NCBI RefSeq assembly: GCF_001514195.1
Contig: NZ_KQ948736.1
Coordinates: 376,895-440,894, forward strand
Direction: 5' to 3'
Source of the DNA: Streptomyces griseorubiginosus
GTDB taxonomy: Bacteria; Actinomycetota; Actinomycetes; Streptomycetales; Streptomycetaceae
Length of the DNA stretch: 64,000 bases
In this document: positions 35,796 through 44,454 of the stretch, piece after piece
Position numbering within the stretch: position 1 is the first letter of the stretch
Layout: every line of letters begins with the position of its first letter
The notes under the pieces: generated by a model
The model's database searches: none
What the model saw: only the letters and a program-made list of their open reading frames with translations
Told to the model about the DNA's origin: nothing
Made by a program: the position numbers and the translations under genes

Positions 35796-37327
35796 TTTCG
35801 GTTCCTCTCGATGGTTCCGGTGCGTGCGGCGGTGACGGCACGGGCGGCCCGTACCGCGGTGACGGCACCGGTCAGGGTGACGTTGGCGGCCATCGCCGTG
35901 GGAACGACTCCGTTGCCCGCCAGATACAGGTTGTCGAAGCCCCACACCCTCCCGTCCGGGTCGCACACGCTGGTGCCGTCGTCGCTGACGCCTGCCCGGA
36001 CCGTGCCGGTGAGATGCAGCGAGGAACCGGGCGGAAGCACGGTGGACTCGGTCGCGGGATCGAAGGGGCCGAACTCCTCAGCGACGGAACGGACTTCGTC
36101 CAGGGCCCGGCGGATCAGCACACGGTCGGCCTCGGAGTAGCCGAACTCGACACGGATGCGGGGCAGGCCAGCGAGATCGGTCTCGCCCGCCGAGAACACG
36201 AGCCGGTTCTGCGGTCGCGACTCGACGGGGACGTACAGCGACAGACCGACGGAGTGCGCGAGGGGCCGGCCGGTCCCGTCCACGTAGGTGCGGTTCATGA
36301 TCTGGCCGTGGAAGGGCTGGGCGGGCCCGTTGCACGGCAGCCACAGCGAGTCCGTGCTGAACTCGCCGGGACGCGGCAGGGGCAGGGCATCGGCGTCCAG
36401 GCCGAACCGGTCCAGGTCGAGCAGGACGCGGGCGGTGACGAAGGCGTGCTCGTTGAGCCGGCGGCCCAGGGCCTCGGGCCGGATGCCGGATGCGTACAGG
36501 AGTTGCGGGGTGCGCAGGGCGTCGGCGCACACCACCACGGTGCCGGGGCGCAGTTCGGACTCGGTGCCGTCGGCGACGCGGCGCAGACGGGCCGCCGTGA
36601 CCCGGCCGCTTCCCGTGCCGAGGGCGGTCACCAGGGTGCCGGTGAGCAGGGTGAAGGCCGGGTCGCCGCCCTGCGCGAGGGCGGGGAAGATCGTCCCGGG
36701 GGCCGAGCGGGGCATGGGGCCCGAGGGTGTGGGGGTGACAGCCATCGGCATGGGCTGCGGGGCACGGTCGGCGGGCCCCGAGCCGTCGTAGCGTCGGCGC
36801 AGGACGTCGAGGACGAGCTCGCCCACCTTGGTCGGGCCGATCGCGGCGGGGGTGACGGCGAGCAGTCGGCGTGCGGTGTCGAGGTCGGCCGCCCAGGCGT
36901 CCGGGTCGCCGAAGTCGAAGGCCTCGTCCGGGGCGGGCCACGGGGTGGCGGCGGTCCAGTGGACGCCCATGCCGCCCGCGTTCCAGGCGAGCGCGGCCTG
37001 CGGCATCGCCTCGGCGTCCTGGCCGAAGGCGAGCGCGTGGAACATGCCGGGGGTGAGGTCGGGAAGGCTGTCCGCGACCTCGCGGACCACCTCCGCTCCG
37101 GTGTACATGCCCTGGATGCCGGTGGCGGCCTTCTCGTTGTAGCGGGACCACAGTTCGGGATCGTCGAGGTCGTGCAGGTGCAGCCCCGGCGCACCGCCGA
37201 TGGGGCTGCCACCGTCGGCCATGGTGATGTGCAGCGCCGGATCGCTCCTGCGCAGGAGGCGGGCCACGAGGGAGCCCATGATGCCGCTGCCCACGATGAG
37301 GACATCGGTGCGGGGGGTGCTGGTCAA
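35792..37327 (-). CDS. Pyranose 2-oxidase / glycoside 3-oxidase-like GMC flavoenzyme
   Basis: 511 residues. FAD-binding VGSGIMG (12-18); GGMGVHWTAATPW (118-130) matches the THWT segment where pyranose oxidases bind FAD covalently through histidine, here His123; the catalytic pair of GMC oxidases appears as His438 (LHLTGTVR) and Asn482 (AANVTLTG). Length fits bacterial pyranose 2-oxidase and C-glycoside 3-oxidases of actinobacteria (Streptomyces, Microbacterium), which oxidise C2 or C3 of free or glycosidic sugars with oxygen or quinones. Cytoplasmic, no signal. Sits between the ROK regulator and the deaminase. Confidence 0.9.
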   Translation of the reverse strand: MTSTPRTDVLIVGSGIMGSLVARLLRRSDPALHITMADGGSPIGGAPGLHLHDLDDPELWSRYNEKAATGIQGMYTGAEVVREVADSLPDLTPGMFHALAFGQDAEAMPQAALAWNAGGMGVHWTAATPWPAPDEAFDFGDPDAWAADLDTARRLLAVTPAAIGPTKVGELVLDVLRRRYDGSGPADRAPQPMPMAVTPTPSGPMPRSAPGTIFPALAQGGDPAFTLLTGTLVTALGTGSGRVTAARLRRVADGTESELRPGTVVVCADALRTPQLLYASGIRPEALGRRLNEHAFVTARVLLDLDRFGLDADALPLPRPGEFSTDSLWLPCNGPAQPFHGQIMNRTYVDGTGRPLAHSVGLSLYVPVESRPQNRLVFSAGETDLAGLPRIRVEFGYSEADRVLIRRALDEVRSVAEEFGPFDPATESTVLPPGSSLHLTGTVRAGVSDDGTSVCDPDGRVWGFDNLYLAGNGVVPTAMAANVTLTGAVTAVRAARAVTAARTGTIERNRK

Positions 37328-37357
37328 GTGGAGCTCCGGGTGCGTGTGGTGTGGGGG

Positions 37358-38503
37358 TCAGTCGACCGGGACGAGCGGTCCGAACAGTTCGGTGTCCATG
37401 CGGTCCAGGGCGAGCTTGACCGCGCCGACGAGCGGGGCGTCGTGGCCGAGCGCGGTGGCACGCAGCTCGACCGCGGGGGCCCGGGCGTCCCGCAACGCGG
37501 CGCGCACCCGCGGCAGCAGGACGTCGGCCGCGTCCTCGAGGCCGCCGCCGAGGACGATGAGCGAGGGGGCGACCGTCCAGGACAGGGTGATGAGGATCGA
37601 GGCGATGTTCTCCACGAACTCGTCGACCTCGGCGAGCGCGGCGGTGTCACCGGCGCGGGCCGCCTCGAACCGGGCCAGGGCGAGGGCGCGTTGGGCGGCC
37701 AGCGGTGAGGTCAGGGCGGCGACGGGGCGGTCCTCGACCGAGCCGGCCGGCATCGAGCGTGCCTCGACGATCTCGCCCGCGGCACCGTCGAGCCCACGGT
37801 GCACGGCCCCCCTGATGAGGATGCCGAGCCCGGTCCGGTTCCCGAGCATCGCCCAGACGACGTTGTCGTGATCCGCGGCGATTCCCCGCCAACGCTCGGC
37901 CAGCGCACCGAGGTTGGTGTCGTTGTCGGCGAACCAGGGCACCGGGACGCGCCGGCCGAGCTCCTCGGGCAGGTGCACGCCTTCCCAGCGGGTGGTGTGC
38001 ACCAGGCGCCGCACGACTCCCTCGTCGTCGATGGCACCGCCGCCCGCGATGGCCCCGGCGCGCAGCCGGTCCACCGTGCCGCCGGCGTCGTCGAGGGCCC
38101 GGCGGACCAGACCGGCGGCGTCGTCGAGGGTGGTGTCGGGGTCCTCGTAGGCGCGCAGCGGACCGTGGGACCGGCCGAGGATGTGGCCGCGCACGTCGGC
38201 GACGACGGCGGACGCATCGACGGTCGTGACGCGTACCGCGGCCAACAGAGCATGCTCGGCTCGCAGTTCGTAACGGCGGGCCGGGCGTCCGGCGCAGCCG
38301 CTGAGGGGCACCCTGTCGAGTTCGGCGACCCAGCCCGCCTCGACGAGCGAGTCCAGGACCAGCTCGATCGTGCGACGGGACAGAGCGGTCTGCGCGGCGA
38401 GTTCGGTGAGTTTCCGCGGTCCTGCCGACACCGCCAACGCCCGCAGGATCACCGAGGTGTTGACCCGTCGTACGGCGCTCTGGTTCATGCCCGCGATCAG
38501 CAC
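37358..38503 (-). CDS. ROK family transcriptional regulator lacking the zinc motif
   Basis: 381 residues, GTG start with GGGAG seven bases upstream. A winged HTH (about 20-75; LTELAAQTALSRRTIELVLDSLVEAGWV) precedes the ROK fold (VVADVRGHILGRS, GGGAIDDEG, DNDTNLGALAERWRG, GLGILIRGAVHRG, VLGGGLED). The GxxGExGH...CxCGxxGC zinc site of NagC/Mlc/XylR relatives is replaced by GAAGEIVEARSMP with no cysteines, so it should be non-kinase and metal-free. Presumed repressor of this operon, released by a sugar. Confidence 0.9.
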   Translation of the reverse strand: MLIAGMNQSAVRRVNTSVILRALAVSAGPRKLTELAAQTALSRRTIELVLDSLVEAGWVAELDRVPLSGCAGRPARRYELRAEHALLAAVRVTTVDASAVVADVRGHILGRSHGPLRAYEDPDTTLDDAAGLVRRALDDAGGTVDRLRAGAIAGGGAIDDEGVVRRLVHTTRWEGVHLPEELGRRVPVPWFADNDTNLGALAERWRGIAADHDNVVWAMLGNRTGLGILIRGAVHRGLDGAAGEIVEARSMPAGSVEDRPVAALTSPLAAQRALALARFEAARAGDTAALAEVDEFVENIASILITLSWTVAPSLIVLGGGLEDAADVLLPRVRAALRDARAPAVELRATALGHDAPLVGAVKLALDRMDTELFGPLVPVD

Positions 38504-38591
38504 GCGCCTGCTCCCGTCACCGGGTGGTACCCACCCCTGGTGCCTACCTCGGACTGGTCGCCCACCCGGGTCCGGACGGTGACCCGCGTGC

Positions 38592-39413
38592 TCATCGCAA
38601 CCCCGTTCCGGCGATGCCCTGCACGAAGTAGCGCTGGAGGAAGAGGAAGAGCACGAGCACCGGCAGCATCACGACGATCGCCCCGGCGAGCAGCAGGCCG
38701 TAGTCGGTGACGTGGGCCGCGGCCTGACTGGTGGCGGCGAGGCCGACCGGGAGGGTGTAGGTGGACATGCTCTGGGCGACGACCAGCGGCCAGATGAAGT
38801 TGTTCCAGGAGTTGAGGAAAGACATGATCGTGATCGTGGCGACGGCGGGTCCGGCCAGCGGCAGGAAGATCCTGAGGAAGATCCGGAACTCGCCCGCGCC
38901 GTCGATGCGGGCCGCTTCGAGGAGTTCGTCGGGGACCGACAGGGCGTACTGGCGCACGATGAAGACCGACAGCGGGAGCGCGGCACCGGGCAGGGCGATC
39001 CCGGTGAGGGTGTCCGCGAGGCCCAGGTCCACGGTGATCACGAACTGGGTGACGAACACCGCGGTGAACGGCACCATCATCGCCGCCATGACCGCGCCGA
39101 ACGCGAGCCGACGGCCCGCGAAGTCGAGCTTGGCGAGGGCGTACCCGGCGGCCGACGCGGCCAGGATGTTCCCGGCGACGACGATCAGCGCGACGACGAC
39201 GCTGTTGACCAGGAACCTGCCGAAGCCCTGGGTCTCGAACAGCCGGGTGAAGTTGCCGAAGGTCAGGTGGTGCGGGAACAGGGCCCCGGGGTCGGAACGG
39301 ATCTCGTCCAGGCTGCGCAACGAGCCGCTCACCCCCCACGCGAAGGGCAGCAGGGTGAGCAGGGCGCACAGCACCAGGGCGGCGTACATCAGGGGGCGGG
39401 CGGCACGGTTCAT
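38592..39413 (-). CDS. ABC sugar permease, MalG/CUT1 type
   Basis: 273 residues, six helices. The EAA loop ELLEAARIDGAGEFRIFLRIFLPLAGPA marks contact with the ATPase. ATG overlaps the stop of the first permease (ATGA). No ATPase gene is in the operon; CUT1 systems in Streptomyces share the global MsiK ATPase. With its partner and the lipoprotein it should import the operon's glycoside. Confidence 0.93.
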   Translation of the reverse strand: MNRAARPLMYAALVLCALLTLLPFAWGVSGSLRSLDEIRSDPGALFPHHLTFGNFTRLFETQGFGRFLVNSVVVALIVVAGNILAASAAGYALAKLDFAGRRLAFGAVMAAMMVPFTAVFVTQFVITVDLGLADTLTGIALPGAALPLSVFIVRQYALSVPDELLEAARIDGAGEFRIFLRIFLPLAGPAVATITIMSFLNSWNNFIWPLVVAQSMSTYTLPVGLAATSQAAAHVTDYGLLLAGAIVVMLPVLVLFLFLQRYFVQGIAGTGLR

Positions 39414-40351
39414 GTGCGGGACCTCAGCAGCCGGAACTGGACGACGCTGACCACGGTCACCAGGGCGAGCGTCACGAAGGACGCCGCCGAAGACATCCCG
39501 AACTCGCCCGCCCCGAACTGGCGGTAGGTGTACAGCGCGACCGACTCGGTGGAGCCGAGCGGGCCACCGCCGGTGAGGAGGTAGGGCTCGTCGAAGACCT
39601 GGAGGTAGAAGACGGTCAGCAGGACGGAGACCATGAGGGTGGTGGGCATCAGCAACGGCAGGGTGATGTGCCGGAGTTGGCGCCACCGGCCGGCCCCGTC
39701 CAGGGCGGCGGCCTCGTACACGTCCCGGGGGACCGCCTGGAGACCGGCGAGGAACAGCACCATGGCGGTGCCGAAGTTGCGCCAGACGCCGAGCAGGATG
39801 ACGACCGGCATGGCCAGGTCGGGGTCGTCCAGCCAGTTCGGTCCGGCGAACCCGACCGCACCGAGCAGCTTGTCGACTGTGCCGTCGACGTGGAAGGCGT
39901 ACTGCCAGATCAGCGCGACGGCCACCACGTTGGTGACGACGGGAGCGAAGAAGACCGTCCGGAAGGCACCGCGCAGCCTGCTGACGCCGGAGTTGAGCAC
40001 GAGGGCCAGAGCGAAACCGGCACCCATCGTCAGGGGCACGCCCACGACGACGAACAGGGCGGTGTTGAGGATGTCCCGTACGAAGGTGTCGTCCTGGAAC
40101 AGCCGGAGGTAGTTGTCGATGCCGGTGAAGTCGACGGCGAACGGGGTGCGCAGGTCGGCGCCGCGGATGTCGGTGAGGCTCAGGGCGAGCGCGGCGACCG
40201 TGGGGATCGCCGTGTAGACCAGGAAGACGACGCCGAAGGGGGCGAGGAAGAGCCAGGCGACCGCGGTGCGGCGGCCCCGGGACGCCCTGGGTGCCGCCGT
40301 CCTCGGTACGGCTCGGGTCCTCTCGGTGGCCGGTACGGCCGTCGTGGTCAT
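39410..40351 (-). CDS. ABC sugar permease, MalF/CUT1 type
   Basis: 313 residues. Basic N terminus, six helices, EAA loop DVYEAAALDGAGRWRQLRHITLPLL (about 212-236). AGGAAGTG lies directly before the ATG at 40351, which overlaps the TGA of the binding protein. Second gene of the operon. Confidence 0.93.
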   Translation of the reverse strand: MTTTAVPATERTRAVPRTAAPRASRGRRTAVAWLFLAPFGVVFLVYTAIPTVAALALSLTDIRGADLRTPFAVDFTGIDNYLRLFQDDTFVRDILNTALFVVVGVPLTMGAGFALALVLNSGVSRLRGAFRTVFFAPVVTNVVAVALIWQYAFHVDGTVDKLLGAVGFAGPNWLDDPDLAMPVVILLGVWRNFGTAMVLFLAGLQAVPRDVYEAAALDGAGRWRQLRHITLPLLMPTTLMVSVLLTVFYLQVFDEPYLLTGGGPLGSTESVALYTYRQFGAGEFGMSSAASFVTLALVTVVSVVQFRLLRSRT

Positions 40352-41649
40352 CACTTCCTGCCCGTGCCGACGCTCTCGGCGTACGCCTGGATGGCCGCGG
40401 CCGCCTTCGCCGCGGTCTGCTTCCCCTTGGCGACGGCCTCCATCTCCTTGCCCAGCCGGGTCGCGACCTGCTGCCACGTGCCGACCTGCGGGAACGCGCG
40501 GGTGTTCTTGAGCTGCGTGAAGAAGGCGTCCAGCAGTGGCTGGCCCTTGATCACCGGGTCGCCCCACGCGGAGACGACGGCCGGCAGCGATCCGTACGCC
40601 TTGTACTGCGCGACCTGGGTGGTGGGCTCGGCCAGATGCCGGACGAGTTTCCAGGCGGCGTCCGGGTTGCCGCTGTCGGCGAGGACGCCCCAGGTACCGC
40701 CCGCGGAGAAGGAGACGCTGCTCGACGCTCCGGCGGACAGCGGGGCTGTGGCGACATGGGAGGCCGTCCAGCCGCTCTTCTTGGCGGCGGTGTCGAGCTG
40801 GCCGATGACCCAGGGGCCGGTGATCATGCTCGCTGTTCTGCCCGAGACGAAGTACGGCTGTGCGTCGAGGAAGGTCGGCCCACCGGTGTCGGCGGTCCCG
40901 GCGGTGAAGAAGGACGCGTTGTAGTCGAGGGCGTCGATCATCTGGGGCGTGTCGAGGTTCCACTTGCTGTCGGAGGTGACGAGTGAGCCGCCGGCCTGCC
41001 AGGCGTACATGGCGACATCCTGGCCGTTGAAGATGTCCCACCCGATGTCGGCCCCCAGCGCGTGGGCGGCACCGGCGCTCTGGAGGCCCTTGAGGAAGGG
41101 TTCCATGCCGGCCCAGGTGGTCGGCGCCTCGACGCCCGCCTTCTTGGCCAGATCCGATCGGTAGACCAGTGCGTACGTGTACGCGTACCAGGGCACCGTG
41201 TAGGCCACGTCGTTCACGACGCCGGCGTCCCAGAGGCTCTTGAAGAAGCGGCCCGGATCGACCAGGTCGTCCGGCACGGGCAAGAGGGTCGACGAGTCGA
41301 GGAACTGCGCCTGCGACTCGGGGAAGAACTGGGCCAGGTCCGGTCCCTTGCCGGCCGCGACGGCCGCCTGGAGTTTGGTGTAGTACTCCGCGTTCGGGAT
41401 CAGCGTGGTCTGCACGGCCAGGTCGGGGTTGGCGGCCTTGAACGGCGTCAGGACCTTGCCGAGCACGTCGGCGTCGCCCTGGGCGGCCCAGACGTTCACG
41501 GTGCCGGTTGCCGGGGACGTGTCGACCTTCTTGGCGCCGGAGGTGGCGGCCGCGTCGTCTTCGCGCCCGCAGCCTGCCAGGGGGAGCGCGGCACCGAGGG
41601 CCATTCCGGCGGTCAGCCGCAGGGCGGTGCGGCGGGAGAGGTGGGGCAC
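40351..41649 (-). CDS. ABC sugar-binding lipoprotein (CUT1)
   Basis: 432 residues from a GTG with AGGAG five bases upstream. A twin-arginine-like signal (LSRRTALRLTAGMALGAALPLAGC) ends in a lipobox with cysteine near 30. The mature part is a family 1 extracellular solute-binding protein (VNVWAAQGDADVLGKVLTPFKAANPDLAV, YTVPWYAYTYALVYRSDLAKKAG, GRTASMITGPW). First gene of the oxidase operon; ligand unknown. Confidence 0.92.
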   Translation of the reverse strand: MPHLSRRTALRLTAGMALGAALPLAGCGREDDAAATSGAKKVDTSPATGTVNVWAAQGDADVLGKVLTPFKAANPDLAVQTTLIPNAEYYTKLQAAVAAGKGPDLAQFFPESQAQFLDSSTLLPVPDDLVDPGRFFKSLWDAGVVNDVAYTVPWYAYTYALVYRSDLAKKAGVEAPTTWAGMEPFLKGLQSAGAAHALGADIGWDIFNGQDVAMYAWQAGGSLVTSDSKWNLDTPQMIDALDYNASFFTAGTADTGGPTFLDAQPYFVSGRTASMITGPWVIGQLDTAAKKSGWTASHVATAPLSAGASSSVSFSAGGTWGVLADSGNPDAAWKLVRHLAEPTTQVAQYKAYGSLPAVVSAWGDPVIKGQPLLDAFFTQLKNTRAFPQVGTWQQVATRLGKEMEAVAKGKQTAAKAAAAIQAYAESVGTGRK

Positions 41650-41730
41650 GGGGACTCCTGTGACACGGGATTCCTCACGAGTACTGAGGTCAGTGGCGTG
41701 GTGTGTCCCGACGCTAGGAACCGCGTGTTT

Positions 41731-41781
41731 CGGCCACGTGGCCGTCCTCGCCCCGAATAATTTCGGAACTTGTAGCGAAAT
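41731..41781. promoter_or_regulatory. Candidate operators upstream of the oxidase operon
   Basis: Two dyads lie 82-132 bp before the binding-protein start: CGGCCACGTGGCCG (41731-41744), a perfect 14-bp palindrome, and ATTTCG...CGAAAT (41760-41765 and 41776-41781), whose halves resemble the TTTCG/CGAAA arms of NagC/Mlc-type ROK operators. Either could be the target of the ROK regulator in this operon. Confidence 0.45.
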
Positions 41782-41783
41782 CG

Positions 41784-41829
41784 ACGGGGCGTGGGCCGGT
41801 GCGTTTCTCCGCACCGGCCCACGCCCCGT
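41784..41829. terminator. Very strong hairpin after the chitinase gene
   Basis: Arms 41784-41802 and 41811-41829 are perfectly complementary over 19 bp (core GGGGCGTGGGCCGGTGC) with an 8-nt loop GTTTCTCC. It is 16 bp beyond the GH18 stop on the minus strand and insulates the oxidase operon promoter. Confidence 0.85.
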
Positions 41830-41844
41830 CTCGGAGCTGGACCG

Positions 41845-42927
41845 CTACCCGTGGCCTCCGCTCGTGAACCGCTCGAAGGTGTGGCTGAAGGCCCAGGTGT
41901 CCTGGGCGATGCCGGAGCAGGAGTCGGAGCCGCCGGTGCCGGGGCAGCCGCCGTTGTCGCGCTGGAGGGCCCAGAAGGAGAGGGTGTTGATCCTTCTGGC
42001 CTCGGCCCACTTCTCGACGGCGGCCGCGTTCTCGACCGTGAAGGTCTCCTCGGGGCCGTAGTCGTCGATGCCGGGCATCTCGATGACACCGATCATGTGC
42101 CACAGCCGGGCGGAGCTCTTCTTCGGGTACAGCGCGGCCAGTTGGGCTTGCAGTCCCTCGGCGGCCGTCACGGTGTCGGCCGCCATGTCGTGCGTGGCGC
42201 CGTCGTAGTAGTCGAAGGTCATGAGGTTGACGACGTCCACGCGGGCGCCGTTGTCGACGGCGTTGCGGAGCACGGCGAGGCCGTTGGCCTCCAGACCCTT
42301 GGTGGAGGTCGGCAGGGTGTAGGAGAACTGCACGGTGCGGCCGGCGCGTTCGGCCCAGCGCTGCACCTTCGCGATGGCCTTGTTGCGGCGGTCGATGCCG
42401 GCGGCGTTGTCGATCGAGTCGCCTTCGACATCGAGGTCGATGCGGGTGATGCCGTACGTGGTGACCAGGCTCCGGTAGACCGCGGCGATGGCGTCGACGC
42501 TGGTGCAGCTGTCCGCCAGTTCGGTGCCGGTGGTGTCCGCGGACCAGCCGCCGAAGGACGGGATGGCGTTGCCGCCGCGCGCCTGGAGGGTGGCGATGTC
42601 CCGGCCGAAGGCCGCCTTCGAGATCGGCTGGGTGGTGTCGCCGTTCCAGTAGGCGGTGCAGGAACCGGGCGCGGCCGTCTGGAGGAAGGCCAGGGTGAGG
42701 TACTTGTTGCCGGAGGCGGCGGCGAGGTCGGCGGGGCTCTCGCCGGTCCAGGACTCGACGTAGGGCGCGGCCACCTGGGCCGGCAGCGGCTTGCCGAAGC
42801 CGGAGGACGAGGGCGAGGACGAGGGCGAGAGCGGCGCCGCGAGTGCGTCTCCTCCCCCGATTCCGACGAGCCCGGCGGACAGAGCACTGACACTCAGACA
42901 GGACAGCAATGTGCGAAGTCGTCTCAC
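41845..42927 (-). CDS. Secreted GH18 chitinase-like enzyme
   Basis: 360 residues, GTG start with GGGAG six bases upstream. Signal peptide to about residue 31, a Ser/Pro-rich linker, then a GH18 barrel: APYVESWTGESPADLAAASG, SFGGWSADTTG, the catalytic ITRIDLDVEGD (DxDxE, Glu near 163), NLMTFDYYDG and SFWALQRDNGGCPG. This matches small bacterial GH18 chitinases of the ChiD/ChiC-like group without a binding domain. The promoter carries a dre-like DasR site between -35 and -10, so it should be induced by chitin breakdown products. Confidence 0.92.
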   Translation of the reverse strand: MRRLRTLLSCLSVSALSAGLVGIGGGDALAAPLSPSSSPSSSGFGKPLPAQVAAPYVESWTGESPADLAAASGNKYLTLAFLQTAAPGSCTAYWNGDTTQPISKAAFGRDIATLQARGGNAIPSFGGWSADTTGTELADSCTSVDAIAAVYRSLVTTYGITRIDLDVEGDSIDNAAGIDRRNKAIAKVQRWAERAGRTVQFSYTLPTSTKGLEANGLAVLRNAVDNGARVDVVNLMTFDYYDGATHDMAADTVTAAEGLQAQLAALYPKKSSARLWHMIGVIEMPGIDDYGPEETFTVENAAAVEKWAEARRINTLSFWALQRDNGGCPGTGGSDSCSGIAQDTWAFSHTFERFTSGGHG

Positions 42928-42974
42928 TGACGCTCCCAGGGGTGGGCCGTGTGGATCGGTGTGGATCGGTGCCC

Positions 42975-43003
42975 ATGATTGGACTAGACCACATAACTGT
43001 CAA
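42975..43003 (-). promoter_or_regulatory. Chitinase promoter with dre-like DasR site in the spacer
   Basis: On the minus strand TTGACA (42998-43003) is followed after exactly 17 bp by AATCAT (42975-42980). The 16-mer at 42978-42993 (ATTGGACTAGACCACA on plus) matches 13 of 16 positions of the DasR consensus ACTGGTCTAGACCACT. A repressor there would block the polymerase until glucosamine phosphates accumulate. Confidence 0.8.
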
Positions 43004-43023
43004 GGTTCTTTACAGTTAGCTTG

Positions 43024-43084
43024 CCGACCGCTGTCCGACCGCTGTCCGACCGGGGTTCACCCTTCTCCTTCCGTGAGACGGAAG
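43024..43084. promoter_or_regulatory. Repeats upstream of vanA
   Basis: CCGACCGCTGT occurs twice head to tail (43024-43034, 43035-43045) with a third partial copy, and CTTCCGTGAGACGGAAG (43068-43084) is a perfect 7-bp dyad around GAG. Both lie 67-127 bp before vanA. No VanR-type regulator gene is adjacent, so the cognate protein is unknown. Confidence 0.4.
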
Positions 43085-43150
43085 CGGTGTTGCCCGGCCC
43101 CGGCCGCCGCCAAGACGATGCCACCACCACGACAGACGGGAGCCGCAACG

Positions 43151-44224
43151 ATGCCGCACATGACCGCCTTCGCCAGGAACCAGTGGTACGTCGCCGCCTA
43201 CAGCCACGAGGTCGGCCGCGAGGAACTGCTCGGACGCACCGTCCTCGGCGAGCCGCTCGTCTTCTACCGGACCGAGGAGGACGGCACACCCGTCGCCCTC
43301 GCCGACCGCTGTGTGCACCGCCGGTTCCCGCTGCACGAGAAGCCCAGCCGGCTCGACGGCGACAAACTCGTCTGCGGCTACCACGGGTTCACCTACGACA
43401 CGACGGGCACCTGTGTGTACGTGCCGGGCCAGAAGCGCGTCCCGCGTACCGCCCGGGTCGCCTCCTATCCCGTGGTCGAGCAGGACTCGCTGGTCTGGGT
43501 GTGGATAGGCGACCCGGCGCTCGCCGACGCCGACACCATCCCCCGCGCCCGGCACCTCGACTCCCCCGGCTGGGTCACCGTGCGCGGCATGGAACCCATC
43601 GACGCCGACTACGGTCTGCTGGTCGACAACCTCCTCGACCTCTCCCACGAGACCTATCTGCACGGCGGTTACATCGGCACCCCCGAGGTCGCCGAGACGC
43701 CGATCACCACGGAGGTCGACGAGGGCGCCGGCATCGTCCGGGTGAGCCGGCACATGGACGACGCCGCGTGCCCGCCCTTCTACGCGAAGTCCACCGGCAT
43801 CGAGGGCCGGATCACCCGCTGGCAGGACATCGAGTACCACGCTCCCTGTCTCTACCTGCTGCACAGCCGCATCGCCCCGGTCGGTGTGCTGCCGGAGGCG
43901 GACGGCAGCGACCCGAACGGCTTCCACACCGAGATCACGTACGCCATCACACCGTCCGCCGACGGGCACGTGTACGACTTCTGGATGGTCTCGCGCGACT
44001 GGGCGACCGAGGACACCGAGGTCACCGAGTTCCTGCGGGGCAACAACCACACGGTGGTCATGCAGGACGTGGACGCCCTCAACCTGCTCCAGCGGACGCT
44101 CGGCACCGAGCGCGCCGGCTACCAGGAGCTCAGCATCAACATCGACACCGGCGGTCTCGCCGCCCGCCGTATCCTCGCCCGTCTCGTCGAGGAAGGCGAC
44201 AAGCCCGTGGAGAAGGTCCTGTGA
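43151..44224 (+). CDS. vanA: Vanillate O-demethylase oxygenase subunit (VanA)
   Basis: 357 residues. Rieske cluster: Cys54, His56 (CVHR) and Cys75, His78 (CGYHG); the mononuclear iron site is DLSHETYLHG with an upstream Asp. The aromatic-oxygenase domain and its length match VanA of Streptomyces, Pseudomonas and Corynebacterium. Demethylates vanillate to protocatechuate and formaldehyde, feeding the pca operon 21 kb away. MPHM start; GGGAG is 9 bases upstream. The stop overlaps the GTG of a small gene. Confidence 0.93.
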   Translation: MPHMTAFARNQWYVAAYSHEVGREELLGRTVLGEPLVFYRTEEDGTPVALADRCVHRRFPLHEKPSRLDGDKLVCGYHGFTYDTTGTCVYVPGQKRVPRTARVASYPVVEQDSLVWVWIGDPALADADTIPRARHLDSPGWVTVRGMEPIDADYGLLVDNLLDLSHETYLHGGYIGTPEVAETPITTEVDEGAGIVRVSRHMDDAACPPFYAKSTGIEGRITRWQDIEYHAPCLYLLHSRIAPVGVLPEADGSDPNGFHTEITYAITPSADGHVYDFWMVSRDWATEDTEVTEFLRGNNHTVVMQDVDALNLLQRTLGTERAGYQELSINIDTGGLAARRILARLVEEGDKPVEKVL

Positions 44225-44454
44225 GTGCCGGACCCACCGGGGAGATCTACCGCATCGACTGGCTGCCGGGCACCGACACCCTGCACGGCACCTGCCACTG
44301 CGGCCGCGAGCACACCGCGCAGGACCCGATCGAGATGTGGGAGTGGATGCTCGCCCACCCGCAGGGCCACGAGCCGCCCGCATCCGGACCACAGGGACAC
44401 GAGCCGCGCGGCGGTGAGCCGCGAGGAACCGAGCCGCGAGGACACCGTTCATGA
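44221..44454 (+). CDS. Small Cys-His protein between vanA and vanB
   Basis: 77 residues, GTG start overlapping the vanA stop and stop overlapping the vanB ATG, so fully coupled to both. Residues 1-50 look folded (GEIYRIDWLPGTDTLHGTCH, CHCGREH, DPIEMWEWMLAHPQGH), with a possible C-x-C-x3-H metal site; the tail is a repetitive G-H/T-E-P-R linker. I do not recognise the family. Its position suggests a subunit, assembly factor or electron-transfer accessory of the vanillate demethylase. Confidence 0.75.
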   Translation: MSAGPTGEIYRIDWLPGTDTLHGTCHCGREHTAQDPIEMWEWMLAHPQGHEPPASGPQGHEPRGGEPRGTEPRGHRS

